This document shows positions 31,880-44,598 of a DNA stretch of 64,000 bases, one piece after another. The position numbers and the translations under genes were made by a program. The notes beneath the pieces were generated by a model, which had not been told where the DNA came from, did not search any database, and saw only the letters and a list, made by a program, of their open reading frames with translations. Source of the DNA: Gordius sp. MW1 (taxonomy: Eukaryota > Nematomorpha > Gordioida > Gordea > Gordiidae); the NCBI GenBank assembly GCA_964036665.1, contig OZ038526.1:2418001-2482000 (forward strand), given 5' to 3'. Position 1 is the stretch's first letter. Each line of letters opens with the position of its first letter.

Positions 31880-34452
31880 AGCGGTGATTCATCCGAATAT
31901 CATCTCCTAGTTTTTCTAAGCTATACGCTCGCATATTGTTTGAAATATCTAATATACGATATTTTCGTGCATTTTAGTTCTCAATTATCTTCACGTCAAC
32001 ATCATATATAACAAATTTATAAATATTGTATAGGATACGATGTTTTAAATATGGTTTATTTGAGACTTTCGTTTTGGCGCTTCTCTTAATAATTAATTTT
32101 ATTGCTTTTTTTAAATCAGGAACTAAGAAACTCAACTATTTCATAATCAGGCCATTGAATTCTAAAGCTTCTTCTTATATTATTTGATAAAAGCGAATGT
32201 ATATAATAAATGAAGACAGTAGCCAATGGGCCAGGGGGCTTTTGAGTAGTTAATAAATAAAATTATAAGAATTTGTAGTTGCGTAAAGACTAAGACACTT
32301 ATAATATTTTATGTATATGAGTAAAGGTTTATATGTAATTTTAAATTGAATTCTCGGTAAAAAGCTTTAAACCCATTATTTTTCTGTTTATTCGCTTGCC
32401 AAGAGAATAAATTTTATTGAGTATTTCGACTACATGGCCCTCCCACACCTATAAGTACCAAGTAGTTCTTTAAAGCAATCAAAGGATCTTGATATTCAAC
32501 AGGGTCATTTCACTAACAGATAACATTGCAACTCAGAATAATTTAAAAAAATAGTTTTGAAGGAGTATTGAATTTTTTTAGCGGAGGTTTAAATTAATTT
32601 ACATGATTTAGATCTTAAAAGGCCTCGATTTGTCAATAGGCAAAATTTCCTTGGTAATATTTCAATTGAACCATTGAGGTTATTATAAATTAACAATAAT
32701 TCTACTCTTGGTTCCTCGTCAATAGAGCTAAGGGGTTGAGATAAGAAATAAACCTAACTAACTTTTATTCCCCAAATCCGTCAATTATTGTGCCAGAGAC
32801 TAAGATAAACTTGTTGGCCGAGTTTTAACCTTAGTGATTTAAATGACACGAACATCAACCTAAATTGAGATTTGATTTTGGTATATGGCTTTGTCTCAAA
32901 CTCAAAGACCTGAGTTCCCAAACCCTAATCGCTTTAAGGTAAATCAATGCTATTGCCTAATATAACCACACTTTTTTGTCTTCCCAACACCAGATGCACC
33001 AATGACCCAAGTTTTTCCATACTCGCGAGATTATAAACTCATTTATGAAATAGTATGTCAAAACATCGATATAATGAATGACTTTATTAACAAATCATCG
33101 GGAATGGAATGCTCCTACCTCAAACAAGCGCAATCCTAAATAGACGATCGATGTGCAAAAGAAAAACCAAATTACTAATTTATTATAACGCCCTACATAC
33201 GATACACAATATTTATATCTTTATCATTTGTCTCAAATTATAAATTTGGCCCGGTCCGATCTTATTACTAAATTACCCGCCCGGGCCCTCTTGCAGAGAT
33301 CAGAATTCCCCGCCCGTGGGCCGAGCCGGGCAACCGTCTTAAATTTTAATTTTTGGGCGGGCACGCTGATAATATTCGGGCATAATTAAATTAAAAATTT
33401 GTTATTTTTTATTCGATTTTAATCGAGAATGCTCAGTACCCCCTTCCCTAACTATCGCTAACTACGTTAGTTTATGTGATGAATTTGAATATTTACGTCC
33501 TTTTTTTATTGCTAACTAACGCATGTGCAGTCTAGACAAACATCCAATTTTGTTAGGAGTTAAAAGTAGGTTAGAGAGAGATTATAAAGTTTTAAATAAT
33601 GAATGATTTATGAGAAAAGTGTTTTCCTTCTTAAGATCGAAGTTTTCAAGGCGCCACGTTTATACAGAATATTATTTAAGTGTAATATATGATTTAAGTT
33701 TTATTCTAACAAAAATTTAATCGCTAACGCTACGCTATTATAATTAACTTCCTTATTTTTTTTTTCTATATTTTTACATTATTTATTCCATTCAAGTAAT
33801 TAATAAATTGTTTATTTTTTAAACAAATCGTTAACACATCATTATTGAAAGACTAAATTATCCTAAGTTCAAATAAGTTTTTCTCGAATCTATTTAAAAT
33901 GAGAGAATCACATTACTTTAAGCTAAAGCTATTTTAAAAACATGATTTAATCAACTAAACGAATTTAAAGAGTGAAAAAAAATTACGCCCGTTTAAAAAT
34001 GCTGTACAATATAGGTTAGTGAATGTTATGATTTTATTTTTTCAGCCTAACAAAATTTACCCTTAAATACCTCTCCAAACTTTGTCTGGTTTTTATCGGG
34101 TAGTTTTTAAGATAGAGAGTGTTTTATGTGTCCGGGGTCTTCCAGGACCCACCTTCCATAATATGAAATGAAAGAAAAACAATTTCTTAATATTTTTTTG
34201 AAATATATTATTAAAACCTATTATTGTAAATCAATTTGTGAAAAAATTTTTTGTATACATTTCTTTTTATTTAAGATATTCACTTTAAACTCTAATTCTG
34301 ACATGTTTATTTTTCCTCCTGGTATTTCAAGGTGTTCATTTGTGTTATCTTTCCTGCATTTTTTGATTTTTTAACATGTTTAATATTAAAAAGTGTAATA
34401 CTTGTAATATTTATTTGTCTGAAGATGTTATATAAAGATAAAACTTATAAAG
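31880..34452. other. FBXO42 3' flank and AT-rich intergenic sequence
   Basis: The first few hundred bases are the likely 3' UTR. Around 33,240-33,400 lies a GC-rich island (GGCCCGGTCCGATC, then CCGCCCGTGGGCCGAGCCGG) of the kind found inside non-autonomous DNA elements elsewhere in this window; its termini could not be found. Confidence 0.4.
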
Positions 34453-34454
34453 TA

Positions 34455-35357
34455 GGGGAGACCGGGGCTACTATTATCTTTGTAATTATTTTTTAAAATA
34501 AAAATGATATACGATTAAAATTTAATATGTGTATTTTCCCATAAGGTATAAGTAAAAAAATTTTTGTTTAGAAAAAATAAAATTTAAAATTTTTATAGAG
34601 GAAAAACGATTTTTCGGGGCTGTTAGTAGCCTTGACAAAATTTTGTATTTTGCGCATAAAATTTTTTAGCCTGCATATTTTGGATTAATTTAAGTTTTAT
34701 CTTAGAAAGGGATATTTACTCTATAAATATTGCCTAATTTTAAATTTTTTATTAGCAATATAATATGATAAATTATTATTTGTATAAAAACTTAGTTGGC
34801 GGGGATAGTCGGTGAGGGGCTAGTAGTAGCCATTTTACATTGCGTAGACAAATGTCAAGATTTAAAAAACAATAGTTTTGTTTATTAATAATTTATGTTA
34901 GTGTTATTTGGAATATTAATAGACTATTTAAAGATTTTCCCACTACAGAATTTGTCTTTTATGGGTACCTAAATCAGATTGTCTTCATGACCCTTTTTTA
35001 TTTGTATTATGTAATATATAACCATATTCATTTGCATTCTCTATGTTTTTTTTGTAATAAAACAATTTTTTTATTGATTTGAGTTAGCATACACCAATAG
35101 AAAGTAAAATCGTAAGGGATAATCTATCCCACGAAAGGGGCTATAACTTACCCCGGGCATTTTTTAAATTTTTAGGATTTTTGTATTTTTTAAATTTAAT
35201 ATGTGAGAAAACTATTAATTTTTTCAATCCGAATTTTTTTCCTATAGTAAAAATAGACCTTAAAATTACGTTCCAACAAAAAAATTGAAAAAATAATCAT
35301 TAGTTTTTATTTAAAAGTGGTTTAATTTTTTATGGCTATTTAGGCCCCGGTCTCCCC
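34455..35357. mobile_element. Non-autonomous DNA transposon flanked by TA
   Basis: Terminal inverted repeats GGGGAGACCGGGGC and GCCCCGGTCTCCCC are perfect over 14 bases, and the element is flanked by TA on both sides (34,453-34,454 and 35,358-35,359). The 903-bp interior is AT-rich, has no coding capacity, and repeats a GGGGCTA...TAGTAGCC motif several times (about 34,617, 34,816 and 35,139). The TA flanks suggest a Tc1/mariner- or PIF-like target; the superfamily is unresolved. Confidence 0.75.
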
Positions 35358-35539
35358 TAATCCTTAATAATGAAGATTAATAGAAAAAAGACAAACTCGA
35401 CTATTTCCTGAAATCGTCGATGATTTGTTATTCTTACATAATAACTATAAAAAATTAAATAGATATTTTTTATATACTTACTCAAATGATATGGATGAAA
35501 TAAAAAAATCGAGCTTAATGGACACATGTAATATTTTGG

Positions 35540-36010
35540 GTAGCTTTTGCGCTTCGGGCCGGGCCGGGCGGACACTTAGAAGGTTTCGGACGGGCAGTTT
35601 AATTATAAAATTAAACCGGGCCGGGTTAGGGCAAAAAATTTAAACAAATTTTAAGTGTTCGCTCGGCCATGCCCAAATCATTAGAACTACCTTAACTGCC
35701 CTGCCGGAAATGGTGATTTTTTAATTTTTAGCAATAATTTTGTTATATATTCGAAAATTTTTGATTTTATTCTTGATTTGTTGGATAAGAAATAGGATTA
35801 TTTTTTAATATTCTACAATCAAACGAAAAAAGTGACAAAATAATACACGAAAACATAATAATACACTATAAAATATCTCACTTAGCTCAAAAATTTTGTT
35901 ATGGTTTCCGCCCCGGGCCTACCCGAATCTAAATTTACGACAGTTGCCTCCCTTGCCCGTAACCCAAGCGAGTTCGACAAAGGCCGGACCTTCTATTCTT
36001 TGAAATTTAT
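35540..36010. repeat. CGGGCCGGG-rich repeat remnant
   Basis: GC-rich clusters (CTTCGGGCCGGGCCGGGCGG near 35,550, GGGCCTACCCGAATCT near 35,915) in AT-rich surroundings resemble the cores of hAT-like non-autonomous elements. Termini and target duplication were not found. Confidence 0.35.
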
Positions 36011-36554
36011 TACATTCTAATTAAAAATGTTATAATTTCATGGGGGCCATTTCCCCCTCCCTTAAGAAAATTCTGGCTACGCGCCTGAATGAAGGAAACA
36101 ATACTTTCAAAACAGAAATTGCATTGCAATTAATAAATTTTGAGACGTTTTTCATTTGTATTTTTGTTCTTGGGGCTTGCCAAAGTATAATTCTGTTTAT
36201 ATGAATATTTTCAAAATCAAATATTTAGAAAAAATGATTGGGGATATACGGATGAATAAAGTTTAAATTGCTTCAAATATATAATGTTAGAATTAAAGTT
36301 ACATAAAAATCATTATCAATGCATTAAAATATGACTAAGTAACCGATCAAATTAGCCATGATTCTAACAAAACTTGTTTATTTTACTATTTCAAATATCG
36401 AAGAACATCCTATAATTATAGTCAAAATTTCAAATAATTTTTCTGGTGATTCAAATATCACCTAGGTTTATATCTTTGATACGATTTTTAACGCAAGTAA
36501 GGATAATTCAACAATATAAAGAGTTTCTAACAATTTCTCAATTGTGGATCTGCA

Positions 36555-36705
36555 CATGGGCGTAGCCAGGGGGAGGCGGGGAGGGGCGGCTGCCCCCCTC
36601 AAAATCCAAAAATTCTTTAAAACTTTATAAATTACAAAAAAAGTATGTTTGCCCCTCCTCAAAGCAATGTTGCCTCCTCTAGTTCCAATCTTGGCTACGC
36701 CCACT
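36555..36705 (-). repeat. MITE, GGGCGTAGCC family
   Basis: Ends CATGGGCGTAGCCAGG and GGCTACGCCCACT; flanks GATCTGCA and GATTTGCA match at 7 of 8. Confidence 0.88.
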
Positions 36706-37011
36706 GATTTGCATTTGGAAAGATGTAGATACCTTTAAAATTTTTTTTATATATATAAAAAGTTTATTTGTTAAAAATCCGTTGACAATAATATAATATA
36801 AATACATGAAATATAAAAGACAAAATGCGTCAAATAAAATAATACACTATTCTGATATATCATCATCGAGGGGATCTTCCAAAATTGGCCAAGAATCCGC
36901 GAACGATTTAAAATTGTACTTGGCTATAATAATCCCAAGTCTTTGTTTAAGTAAAAAGGATACCGAATGTTTAGACGGGGGAGAACGTCTTCCTACCTCT
37001 TTAAAAAAAGC

Positions 37012-37586
37012 TTTTTTTTATTAAAAGTTTATTGAATCAAATACGTAGATATTGACAATACAGGATATGAATAAATATCAAACCTTACCATTGATTCTCT
37101 TTTGGCCGCTGAGGGGCGAAAATTTAATAAATACAAAGCCCTTTTGGACTCTAACATTTTTATCCCTTTGGTTGCCTCATGTTCGGGCACCTTTGGTAAA
37201 CAAGCTTTAGGTTTTTTTAGGAGCTAGGAAGACGTTCACCTCCCTCCAAACATTCTATACCTTTTCTCCTTAAACAAAGACTCGGTATCCTTATAGCGAG
37301 ATACAACTTTAAATCGCTGGCCGACTCGTGGCCTCTTTTAGCTGATGATTTCGATGTAGACTGATCTTTATTTTTTTTTTAAATTTATAATCAGTAGTAG
37401 TTTAAATATTTTGAAGATGGACGATAAATCTTTTGAAAATTTAAAGGAAGAGGTATATGAGTTAACATTGAAAGCTATTTCTGAAATGGGATTTACACAT
37501 ATGACAGAAATTCAACAAAAATCGATTCCTCATTTACTTAAAAGAAGGTTTTAAAAAATAAATCTGACTTATCTTTTTAGGGATTT
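37012..37586 (+). mobile_element. 575-bp insertion carrying an inverted LINE 3' piece and a DDX18-like gene fragment
   Basis: It is flanked by CCTCTTTAAAAAAAGC (36,996-37,011) and CCTCTTTAGAAAAAGC (37,587-37,602), a 15-of-16 match belonging to the host LINE's 3' region, i.e. a target duplication. Contents in order: a T-rich start (on the minus strand AATAAACTTTTAATAAAAAA, poly(A)-like), a LINE 3' segment in opposite orientation to the host LINE (about 37,090-37,365), then coding sequence homologous to a DEAD-box helicase with a 33-nt intron. Confidence 0.6.
37396..37586 (+). pseudogene. DDX18/Has1-like DEAD-box helicase fragment with a 33-nt intron
   Basis: From the ATG at 37,417 the frame reads MDDKSFENLKEEVYELTLKA, ISEMGFTHMTEIQQKSI, PHLLKRR, the Q-motif region just upstream of the Walker A motif; DDX18 has a very similar TLKAIKEMGFTNMTEIQHKSI. 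A GT-AG intron of 33 nt (37,548-37,580) then joins in phase to GGATTT, restoring R-D-[LF] as in DDX18 before homology stops at the insertion border. A possible acceptor (ATAATCAG, about 37,388-37,395) precedes the first exon. No helicase motifs follow, so it is a captured fragment, not a gene. Retention of an intron argues against simple retrocopying of spliced mRNA. Confidence 0.65.
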
Positions 37587-37719
37587 CCTCTTTAGAAAAA
37601 GCTAACGCCTGTTTGCCAAAGGTGCCTGAACACGAAGCAACCAATGGAATAAAAATGTTTGAGGATAATAAGGCTTTGTATTTATTGTTTTCCGCCCCTC
37701 TGCGACAGCTAAAGAGTCA

Positions 37720-39936
37720 TTAGTTAGAGGGGGCAAATAGGTCTATACATGTGAAATCCCATTTAAGGTGAAGACCATTGCTCCATGGGACTAAAGAAGA
37801 TCCATCAGGACGCATACGTCCCTCCAAGGAGGGGTCCGATGGCTCCAAGATGGATGGGATCTTTGCTCTCTTCAGAGCACTTTGAATTAAGGCATTGGCC
37901 TTATTGTGTCTAACATATTTGAATTTGTTTGCCAGGCAGTGTAAGAAATGCCTGGCTTGTTCGTCTACGAGTATGCTGCAATCTCGGCAAATAATGGCTT
38001 CGAAAATATAACCCCTAGCCTGAGAGCTATGGAGTACGAAAGTTCCGAGTCCTCCATCATCATCCCGGTGAGACAGCTTGGGTAGACCTCTAGCCATTCG
38101 TGACCTGAGCCATCAAACAAAAACGACCTTAAATTAGAACACTGACTTCGCTACTCGAAATTAGATAATCAACGGAGCGCAACACAAGTCCGGCATCCCA
38201 ATCTCTTTGTCGTGAGGTTTGTGGCGAAGGTGTTCCGGGATTGGTATTGTTTTCCTAAATAGCTAAAGCAATGGGTAAGCGGGTCTTTTTTAACCGGATA
38301 CAACTTAAAAATGGTATCTTGTACGGATTTGTAAGATGAAATAAACGAGATTAGAGATATTGCGGCAGGTGAGCGAATCCCTAAACCACCCAATTTGGTT
38401 AGTAGGGAAGCTGTAACCAGATATGAGTATTGAATTTTATATTTAAAATAGATTGTAAAATAGATTTAATATTCTGTTCAAGAGGTTTAAAATTCCCGAG
38501 TGTAAAAAAGCACTTGAGGAGCGAAAACAGTGCTGAATTTTTGAAATATTAAAATAGTTTTCATTACATAAAAAGCGTGGTGTGAAGGCAGACACTTTAA
38601 GAGATCTAATTATGAGTTTAAAATAAAGAGATTTTTCTCCAAATAAGTTGCGAGTCCAACTCTACCGCCTATAGGCGATCCAAGATGGCACATAGCGTCT
38701 TTCTCGATTGCTAAAAAAGGGGTAATGTGGGGATATAATGAGTAGTCAGGGGGTTGAAAGATCTCACATTTGGTCTCGTTTAGTTTTAGTTTGAAAATTG
38801 GTTCGAAATCCTTTATAATTTTGATGGCTTTAAATACTTCGCGAGGATGACCACAAAGGGTGGCATCGTCTAAAAACCAAATATTTAGTGTTAGGTCGCA
38901 TTCGTGCGATATTTTTTCTACTAAACTTTGGATACCTGAGCAAAATAATGGCGGACCCAATGGGTTACCTTGTTGGATACCTTCAGATGAATTTATTTTA
39001 AAATCCCCAAATCTTAAAAAGGAAGTTGAGCCATAACTTAATAAGATGTAGTTATAGGACTCGGGAAAATTCTCGAGAAAATTTTTAATAAGGACATCTC
39101 TACGAATGCAATTGAAAGCGTTGGCAAAGTCTAGTTTGACCATGCAATGATCCGATGGTAAGGCTTCGAGGGCTAGCCTAGCGGCACGACTAGCAGCTTC
39201 GCAGCCTCCCTTTATTCCAAAACCTAATTGATGTGGACTTAGGTTGGTGGAAAGGATCGGTTTGATTTTATTATATGTTATTTTAGAAATAATCCTCCTA
39301 AATACTCCCCCAATAGCGATAGGTCTTAGGGAATTGTCTGGCTTCTTTATAGCTATCAATTTGGCGCCAAACAAAATAGGTATTATTTCATGAGGTACGT
39401 TCCCTTTGACAATGAGGTTGCATAAAGCTGTTATGGCCTTTAGGAGGCATATTGAGTTTAGGTTATTAATTTTGAATAAATCTTGGAGATAAAGAGGGCG
39501 GATTCCCTCTAGGCCGGCTGCAGAATCTAGGGGGAAATGAGTTAATGGCTTCAGCGACCTCGGCGGAATCTAAGGATATGTTGGATTTAGAGTAGGGATA
39601 TTTATCTGAGGATGACGAAGGAGGATGCTTTACTATAAGCTGGTTGTAAGTTTCCTGTGTGCTTGGGGCGATTGTATCGTTGCCATAAAACACCCTCAGA
39701 GCTCCTTTTGGATTAAAATGATTAATTTTGCTGGATACAAGCTTAGCAGTATGTTTCAAAGATGATGCAAAAGCAGGTTTTGTCTGGGAAGGGCATAAGA
39801 GTGTACAGGTGTCAAAAGTAACAATGGAGTCTTTTATTTGTTTTGAAAGGTCTAAGTCTTCGGGGGGCCTGATAAAGAGAATTTGGTATGAGAATTTAAG
39901 GATTTTGTCCCAATTTGGCAAGGTTCTTAGGATCAT
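37720..39936 (-). pseudogene. LINE reverse transcriptase polyprotein, broken
   Basis: The RT domain (39,374-38,610) shows LRPIAIGGVFRRIISKI, HQLGFGIKGGCEAASRAAR, VKLDFANAFNCIRRD, IQQGNPLGPPLF and the catalytic box WFLDDATLCG (FLDD form). The C-terminal piece ends RPDGSSLVPWSNGLHLKWDF then TCIDLFAPSN, a conserved tail also seen in copies 2 and 3. The coding region is split into at least four frames. No endonuclease domain was recognised, so its position, or its absence, is open. Confidence 0.82.
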
Positions 39937-40289
39937 TAGTTATGGACGTTATCAGATTTATAATAAATTGTTGGACGGCCAGTCTTGCCCCTCTAGGAAT
40001 TCTAGATAACGTGTTAGGAAAGGAGAGAGTAAGGAAGGAATTACTTTATGAAGAATCTGGAGGTAAAACATTTGGTGGCAAGCTGTAATCATTAAAATTC
40101 AGGACATGACTGTCTTCAACTTCTGCTTGAACATCCTCTCCATTTGCTATTAAAGGGGATGTTTGTTCTCCAATATCACTTATAATATTTATAGGGGGAT
40201 TGCACTTACTGGTGGTGCTTTTTGGCCAGAATATTTACATCTTGCTGACGATGGGCCATGTAAAAAAAAGAGGAAATTTTTATTTATTC

Positions 40290-41482
40290 CAATGATTCTC
40301 CGAGGCAAATAACGCGTCCGTGAATCCATTATATTTTTAATTTTCTTGAAGCAAATAAATTAAGTTATATGGCTGTTTTAATTTAAATGCTCATAATATT
40401 TCCTTGCAGTTGACTCTGTTTAAAGGCTTTGCGTGGTGATGATCATGTTATTTGTTAATAGTCTATTTAATGTTTTTATTTAATTATGATAAACACCTGT
40501 ATCTGTTATTTTTATATTTATTTCGGTCCGAACACTAAAAACCTTTACTATTAGGCAACTTAACTAACATTTTTTATAACTATTTATTATATAATATACA
40601 ATCTATCTAAATTTGTAGATTTTAACAATAGGGCGCCTTCCAAGGATTTATAAAAAAAAGGGGAAAGTTTATATCAGCTAGTTCCTTTATAAGATATGTT
40701 TAAATTCGCTAAATTCTATCTGATAATTAATTGAAATTTTTAAAATTTAGATTTCTATAACTTATACATTCGTAGTTTTTAATTGCCATTTTACTCTCTA
40801 GTAAAGAGCACGATTTGCTTTAAGTAATGCAGCAATAAAATTGTCATCCTATAATCAAGTTCTTTCGCAAGAAGAGACGTTCAACCGGCTTATAAAATGC
40901 GATGGGTTGACTCAATTTTAGAAACATTGATTAAATTCTAAATTATTTATTAAGAATCTGAAAATTTGTTTAGAGATTTAAAATTAATTAAAAAACAATC
41001 AATTTTGTTAGTTTAGATATGACGTTTATCATTGAAAGAAAAATTAATTATCGACTAATCACAAGCTAATGACACATTATTTTAACGTTTTTTAATTTTA
41101 CCCCTAAAGGAATATTGTAGTTTGAACCTGAACTTTTTGCACATTCTTTAAAATTTATTTTAGTATGAGATGGATTGCATTAGGCAAGTACTTTGTTTAA
41201 AAAGACTCAAAAACTATTATTTAATTTTAAAGCCTAAAATGCATGAAGATGCAAATATAAGTACTGTTATTGAATGTTTTATTTTAGTCTCACGCCCAAT
41301 AAAAAAATAAATATATATGAATTAATAGGAAAAAATAACGCTATATGGATATCGCTAGCGCTCCAATAACAGCTTCAGAACATTTGCTTTTTGGTTTGTT
41401 ATTACTTTATATATTTATATATATGTCTATACATATTTATTTTATATTATTAAAAGGAATCTAAATACATCAATAAAAATGA
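40290..41482. other. AT-rich intergenic stretch
   Basis: No gene, RNA or clear repeat recognised. Confidence 0.4.
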
Positions 41483-41725
41483 AATCACAATTTGGCCAAT
41501 AGTCATTTTTTTCCATTGGTCAGTAGCCAGCGGACAGCCAAAAAGTCATATTATCAATGGTATTAACAAGAACCATATATTAATTTAATTTAAAAAAAAA
41601 TAAAAATTTTGCCCTCTCCGGGATTTGAACTAGCAATTAAGAATTTGCCCCCGCCGGGATTCGAACCCACATCAGTAGAGGCTTAGGCTTTTGTAGGAGG
41701 GGGGGGGGCACAGGGACCCATATCA
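41483..41725 (-). mobile_element. tRNA-derived SINE, copy on minus strand
   Basis: On the minus strand: GGGTTCGAATCCCGGCGGGG (a tRNA B box), a second B-box-like GTTCAAATCCCGGAGAGGG, an A-rich link with AAATTAAATTAATAT, and the body GGCTGTCCGCTGGCTACTGA followed by CCAATGGAAAAAAATGACTA. Same family as 5955-6165. Confidence 0.7.
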
Positions 41726-41814
41726 GTAGAGGCATAGGCCCTTGTAGGGGATGGCATAAGGTAATTATCATTGTTAACCTAATATACCAATTCATAAACG
41801 AAAAAAAAAGTTCG

Positions 41815-42055
41815 AATCACAATTTGGCCAATGGTCATTTTTTTTATTGGTCAGTAGCCAGCGGTAGGCCAAAAAATCATATTATCAATGGTATTAACAA
41901 GAACAAAATATTAATTTAATTTTAAAAAAAATTGTCCTCTCCGGGGATTGAACCTGCAAGTCAGAAAGTTGAAAGACGGTGTAAGAACGTTGGAGGACGG
42001 ACGGACGGACAACAAAAAGCGAGCCCATAAATTGCATAGCAATTAAAATGCTTTT
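41815..42055 (-). mobile_element. SINE body plus ATTGCTATGCAATTTATGGG terminus
   Basis: A second minus-strand body copy (41,815-41,965) ends at a B-box remnant (TTCAATCCCCGGAGAGG). It is followed by a GGACGGACGGAC microsatellite and the terminus CCCATAAATTGCATAGCAAT at about 42,029-42,048, the same arrangement as at the left end of the insertion at 3623. Confidence 0.6.
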
Positions 42056-43152
42056 TATTTCAATACTATAACAACGGCGTTTTTTCATTAGTTTGTTACT
42101 TAAATACGATTTGCACTTAATAAATTAGGTATAATATGTAACGTATGTAGGCATATTTCTATATTGTGAGTGGAAAACCATAAAATTTGGATGCTCTGAG
42201 TCATCATGGACTATGATATATATATTGGAGATCATTATATCTTTTAAGTTGTATATATTTTTATAGTTATTCCTAGTTTAATTTTACATATAAATTAATC
42301 GTTTATTAAACAGTATTATGCAATTAAAAGTCTAAATGTTATTGATAAGAATATAAGATATATTTATTAATGAATTTTATATTAATAAATTAATTTTATC
42401 TAAGTATAGTTAGCGTGTTTAAAAAAAATTAAGCTCTTAAAGTTTGAAGCAAATTCTTAGACTCACTCCCATATAACTTTGCCGCAGACGATTTTAAATT
42501 TAGTAAGGTTTTACATTATGGTGGGATTAATAGCTATAAATAAGATTAGTTGTGGCAACCGAGTGTTGAAAAATAAAAGCATAAAGTCTTCAAGACAGCT
42601 TAATTTATATTGTTATGAAAAATTTGATATACGTATCGAGATATTCTTTTTTCTATATAAATTAGACGGTCTTTATATATACAATGACAACATATCCACA
42701 TGCGATGTCAAATAATGTACACAAAGCGTTAATGTCAAATCGTCCAAAAAATATTAAAATTTTTATACAATATTTTATTTGCTATCGTAGTGTCAGGAGC
42801 AGTTTAAAAAACGATTTTGATGTGATTCAAGTTCTTTTTAACACATTTAAAGATTTGAGTAATGGAATTAATAGTTAATAAATTATGATACTGCGGTTTT
42901 CTTATAATATCAAATGCTTTTCTTAAAATAATCACATATAAAAATTGCATTGACCGTTGCTAAATAGAGCACTGATTACATTCAGACTCGCGCACAAAGC
43001 CTTGATCATTTGACGAAATTATGATTTGTGAATTTGAAACTTTTAATTAACAAATATGGGCAACATCATGACAAATATAGTGTGAAATTAGTAAACAAGG
43101 GTAAACAGGATTTCTTCTATTCTAGCTCCTACATAGTTTCCAATATAACGAT

Positions 43153-43440
43153 GGACGACTCAGATGTTTCAACATATGCTAATGTGTCAACATAAGCTAA
43201 TGTGTGTATAGATGATTATGCCAATACTTTGGCCCTTATCAATTCTCCGTCCAGCTCTATTTTAAGCGACTTAACGTCATATGCAAACCGGACAGATGAG
43301 TGACAAGGAACAAAGAACGGCTTAGGGATTATAGTCAGAATGCACATGCATTTAAGATACTTTGCTCTCTAGATTGGATAATTACATTGTTTAAAGGTTA
43401 TCAAAGTATAATTTATGTATTTGTTTAAAGTATATAACAA
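43153..43440 (+). other. Weak coding-like candidate with a possible 26-nt intron
   Basis: A protein-like frame reads DDYANTLALINSPSSSILSD then LTSYANRTDE (about 43,213-43,302). It could join through a 26-nt GTGACA...CTTAG intron (43,303-43,328) to DYSQNAHAFKILCSLDWI. Upstream, an 18-bp direct repeat (TCAACATAAGCTAATGTG) and an in-frame stop weaken the case. No family is recognised. Confidence 0.2.
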
Positions 43441-44598
43441 TTATTTTCACATTCATTTACCATAGTTTTTAGAATTATATATAATTACCTTAATACGATC
43501 CTGGATGAGGTCTAATGGAAGCAGCATATTTACTATTTGAGTTGGTCTCTCATAGCGAGCGAATTTTGGATTGTCCTATTGATTTAGGATACAATTTATT
43601 GAAATAATTATTTTAAAAGATTTGCTATCTAAAACATATAACTAATTGTTATTTGAGTTCCAACGTTGAGAAATTCATTTTTTGATTTTCTAGTTTTCGT
43701 ATTAATATTATTCAAGGCCAAAGGGTAATATTTAGACCACATATATAAAGCAAATAATGTTTTGTCTAATATTAACTATGTCAAACTTAATTAAAAGTGC
43801 TTGATAGGCTTTGATGCGACGCTTGATCAAGAGTTAAGATTCTTTTATGATGGACTATATATTAAATATTTATAACTTTTATTATTATAATTAAATGAAA
43901 CTCATTATGTAGATTGCATAAATTACATATAACTTAAGCTTACTTCAATTAAATTGACGTGATTTGACATTGCAATTCGTCTAAAATTAAAAAATGTTAT
44001 TTTTTATTCCTATGTTAATTAAAGCAAAGTAATAAGGCTTCAATAGATTCCTAGCTCTGCATATAAATTGCTTTATCTTAATATTTAACAACAAATATGA
44101 TAAAATTAACTAAATTTAAAATTGCGGCAAGTCTTTAATAATTATCAAACTTATAAAAGCAATCAATTCTACCAGTTTTTTCGTCCAGAAGCATTTAAAA
44201 TATTTGGTAGTTAAAATATTCGGGGGTCCATTGCAAATTATATTAACATTGTAAATATTTGTATGGATTTAAAATTAAACAGCAGCAGTTTATGGATTAT
44301 TAAATGTTGTTAGTTTGTATTTTTATAACAAGCAACATTTGAAGCATAACAGGTTTATTTTGAAACATAAATCTACAGTAGATATTTCTCTGTTATAAAA
44401 TTTAGATATATAAACCTAAAATATTACTTTTAAAAACTTATATCTTCCCAAAAAGTCACACATCAAGAGATTCCGTCAAATGATATATTTTTGTCATTAT
44501 ACTAGTGCATTATATGAAAATAACTTTAAACTAATTAAATTTGAAGTTTAGTATTAAATCCTAAAAATAAGATGGCGAGCTATTGAGAAGCCAAAAAT

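Larger units (their letters stand above)
36755..40290 (-). mobile_element. Non-LTR retrotransposon (LINE), copy 1, with insertion in its 3' region
   Basis: Minus-strand coding pieces in order: about 40,270-40,060 (N-terminal remnant), 39,936-39,466, the reverse transcriptase 39,374-38,610, 38,393-38,169 and 38,097-37,720. The non-coding 3' region continues to about 36,755 and matches copy 2 (51,110-51,480). It is interrupted at 37,012-37,586 by a separate insertion. Several stops and frameshifts make it inactive. The clade could not be decided by eye. Confidence 0.8.
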
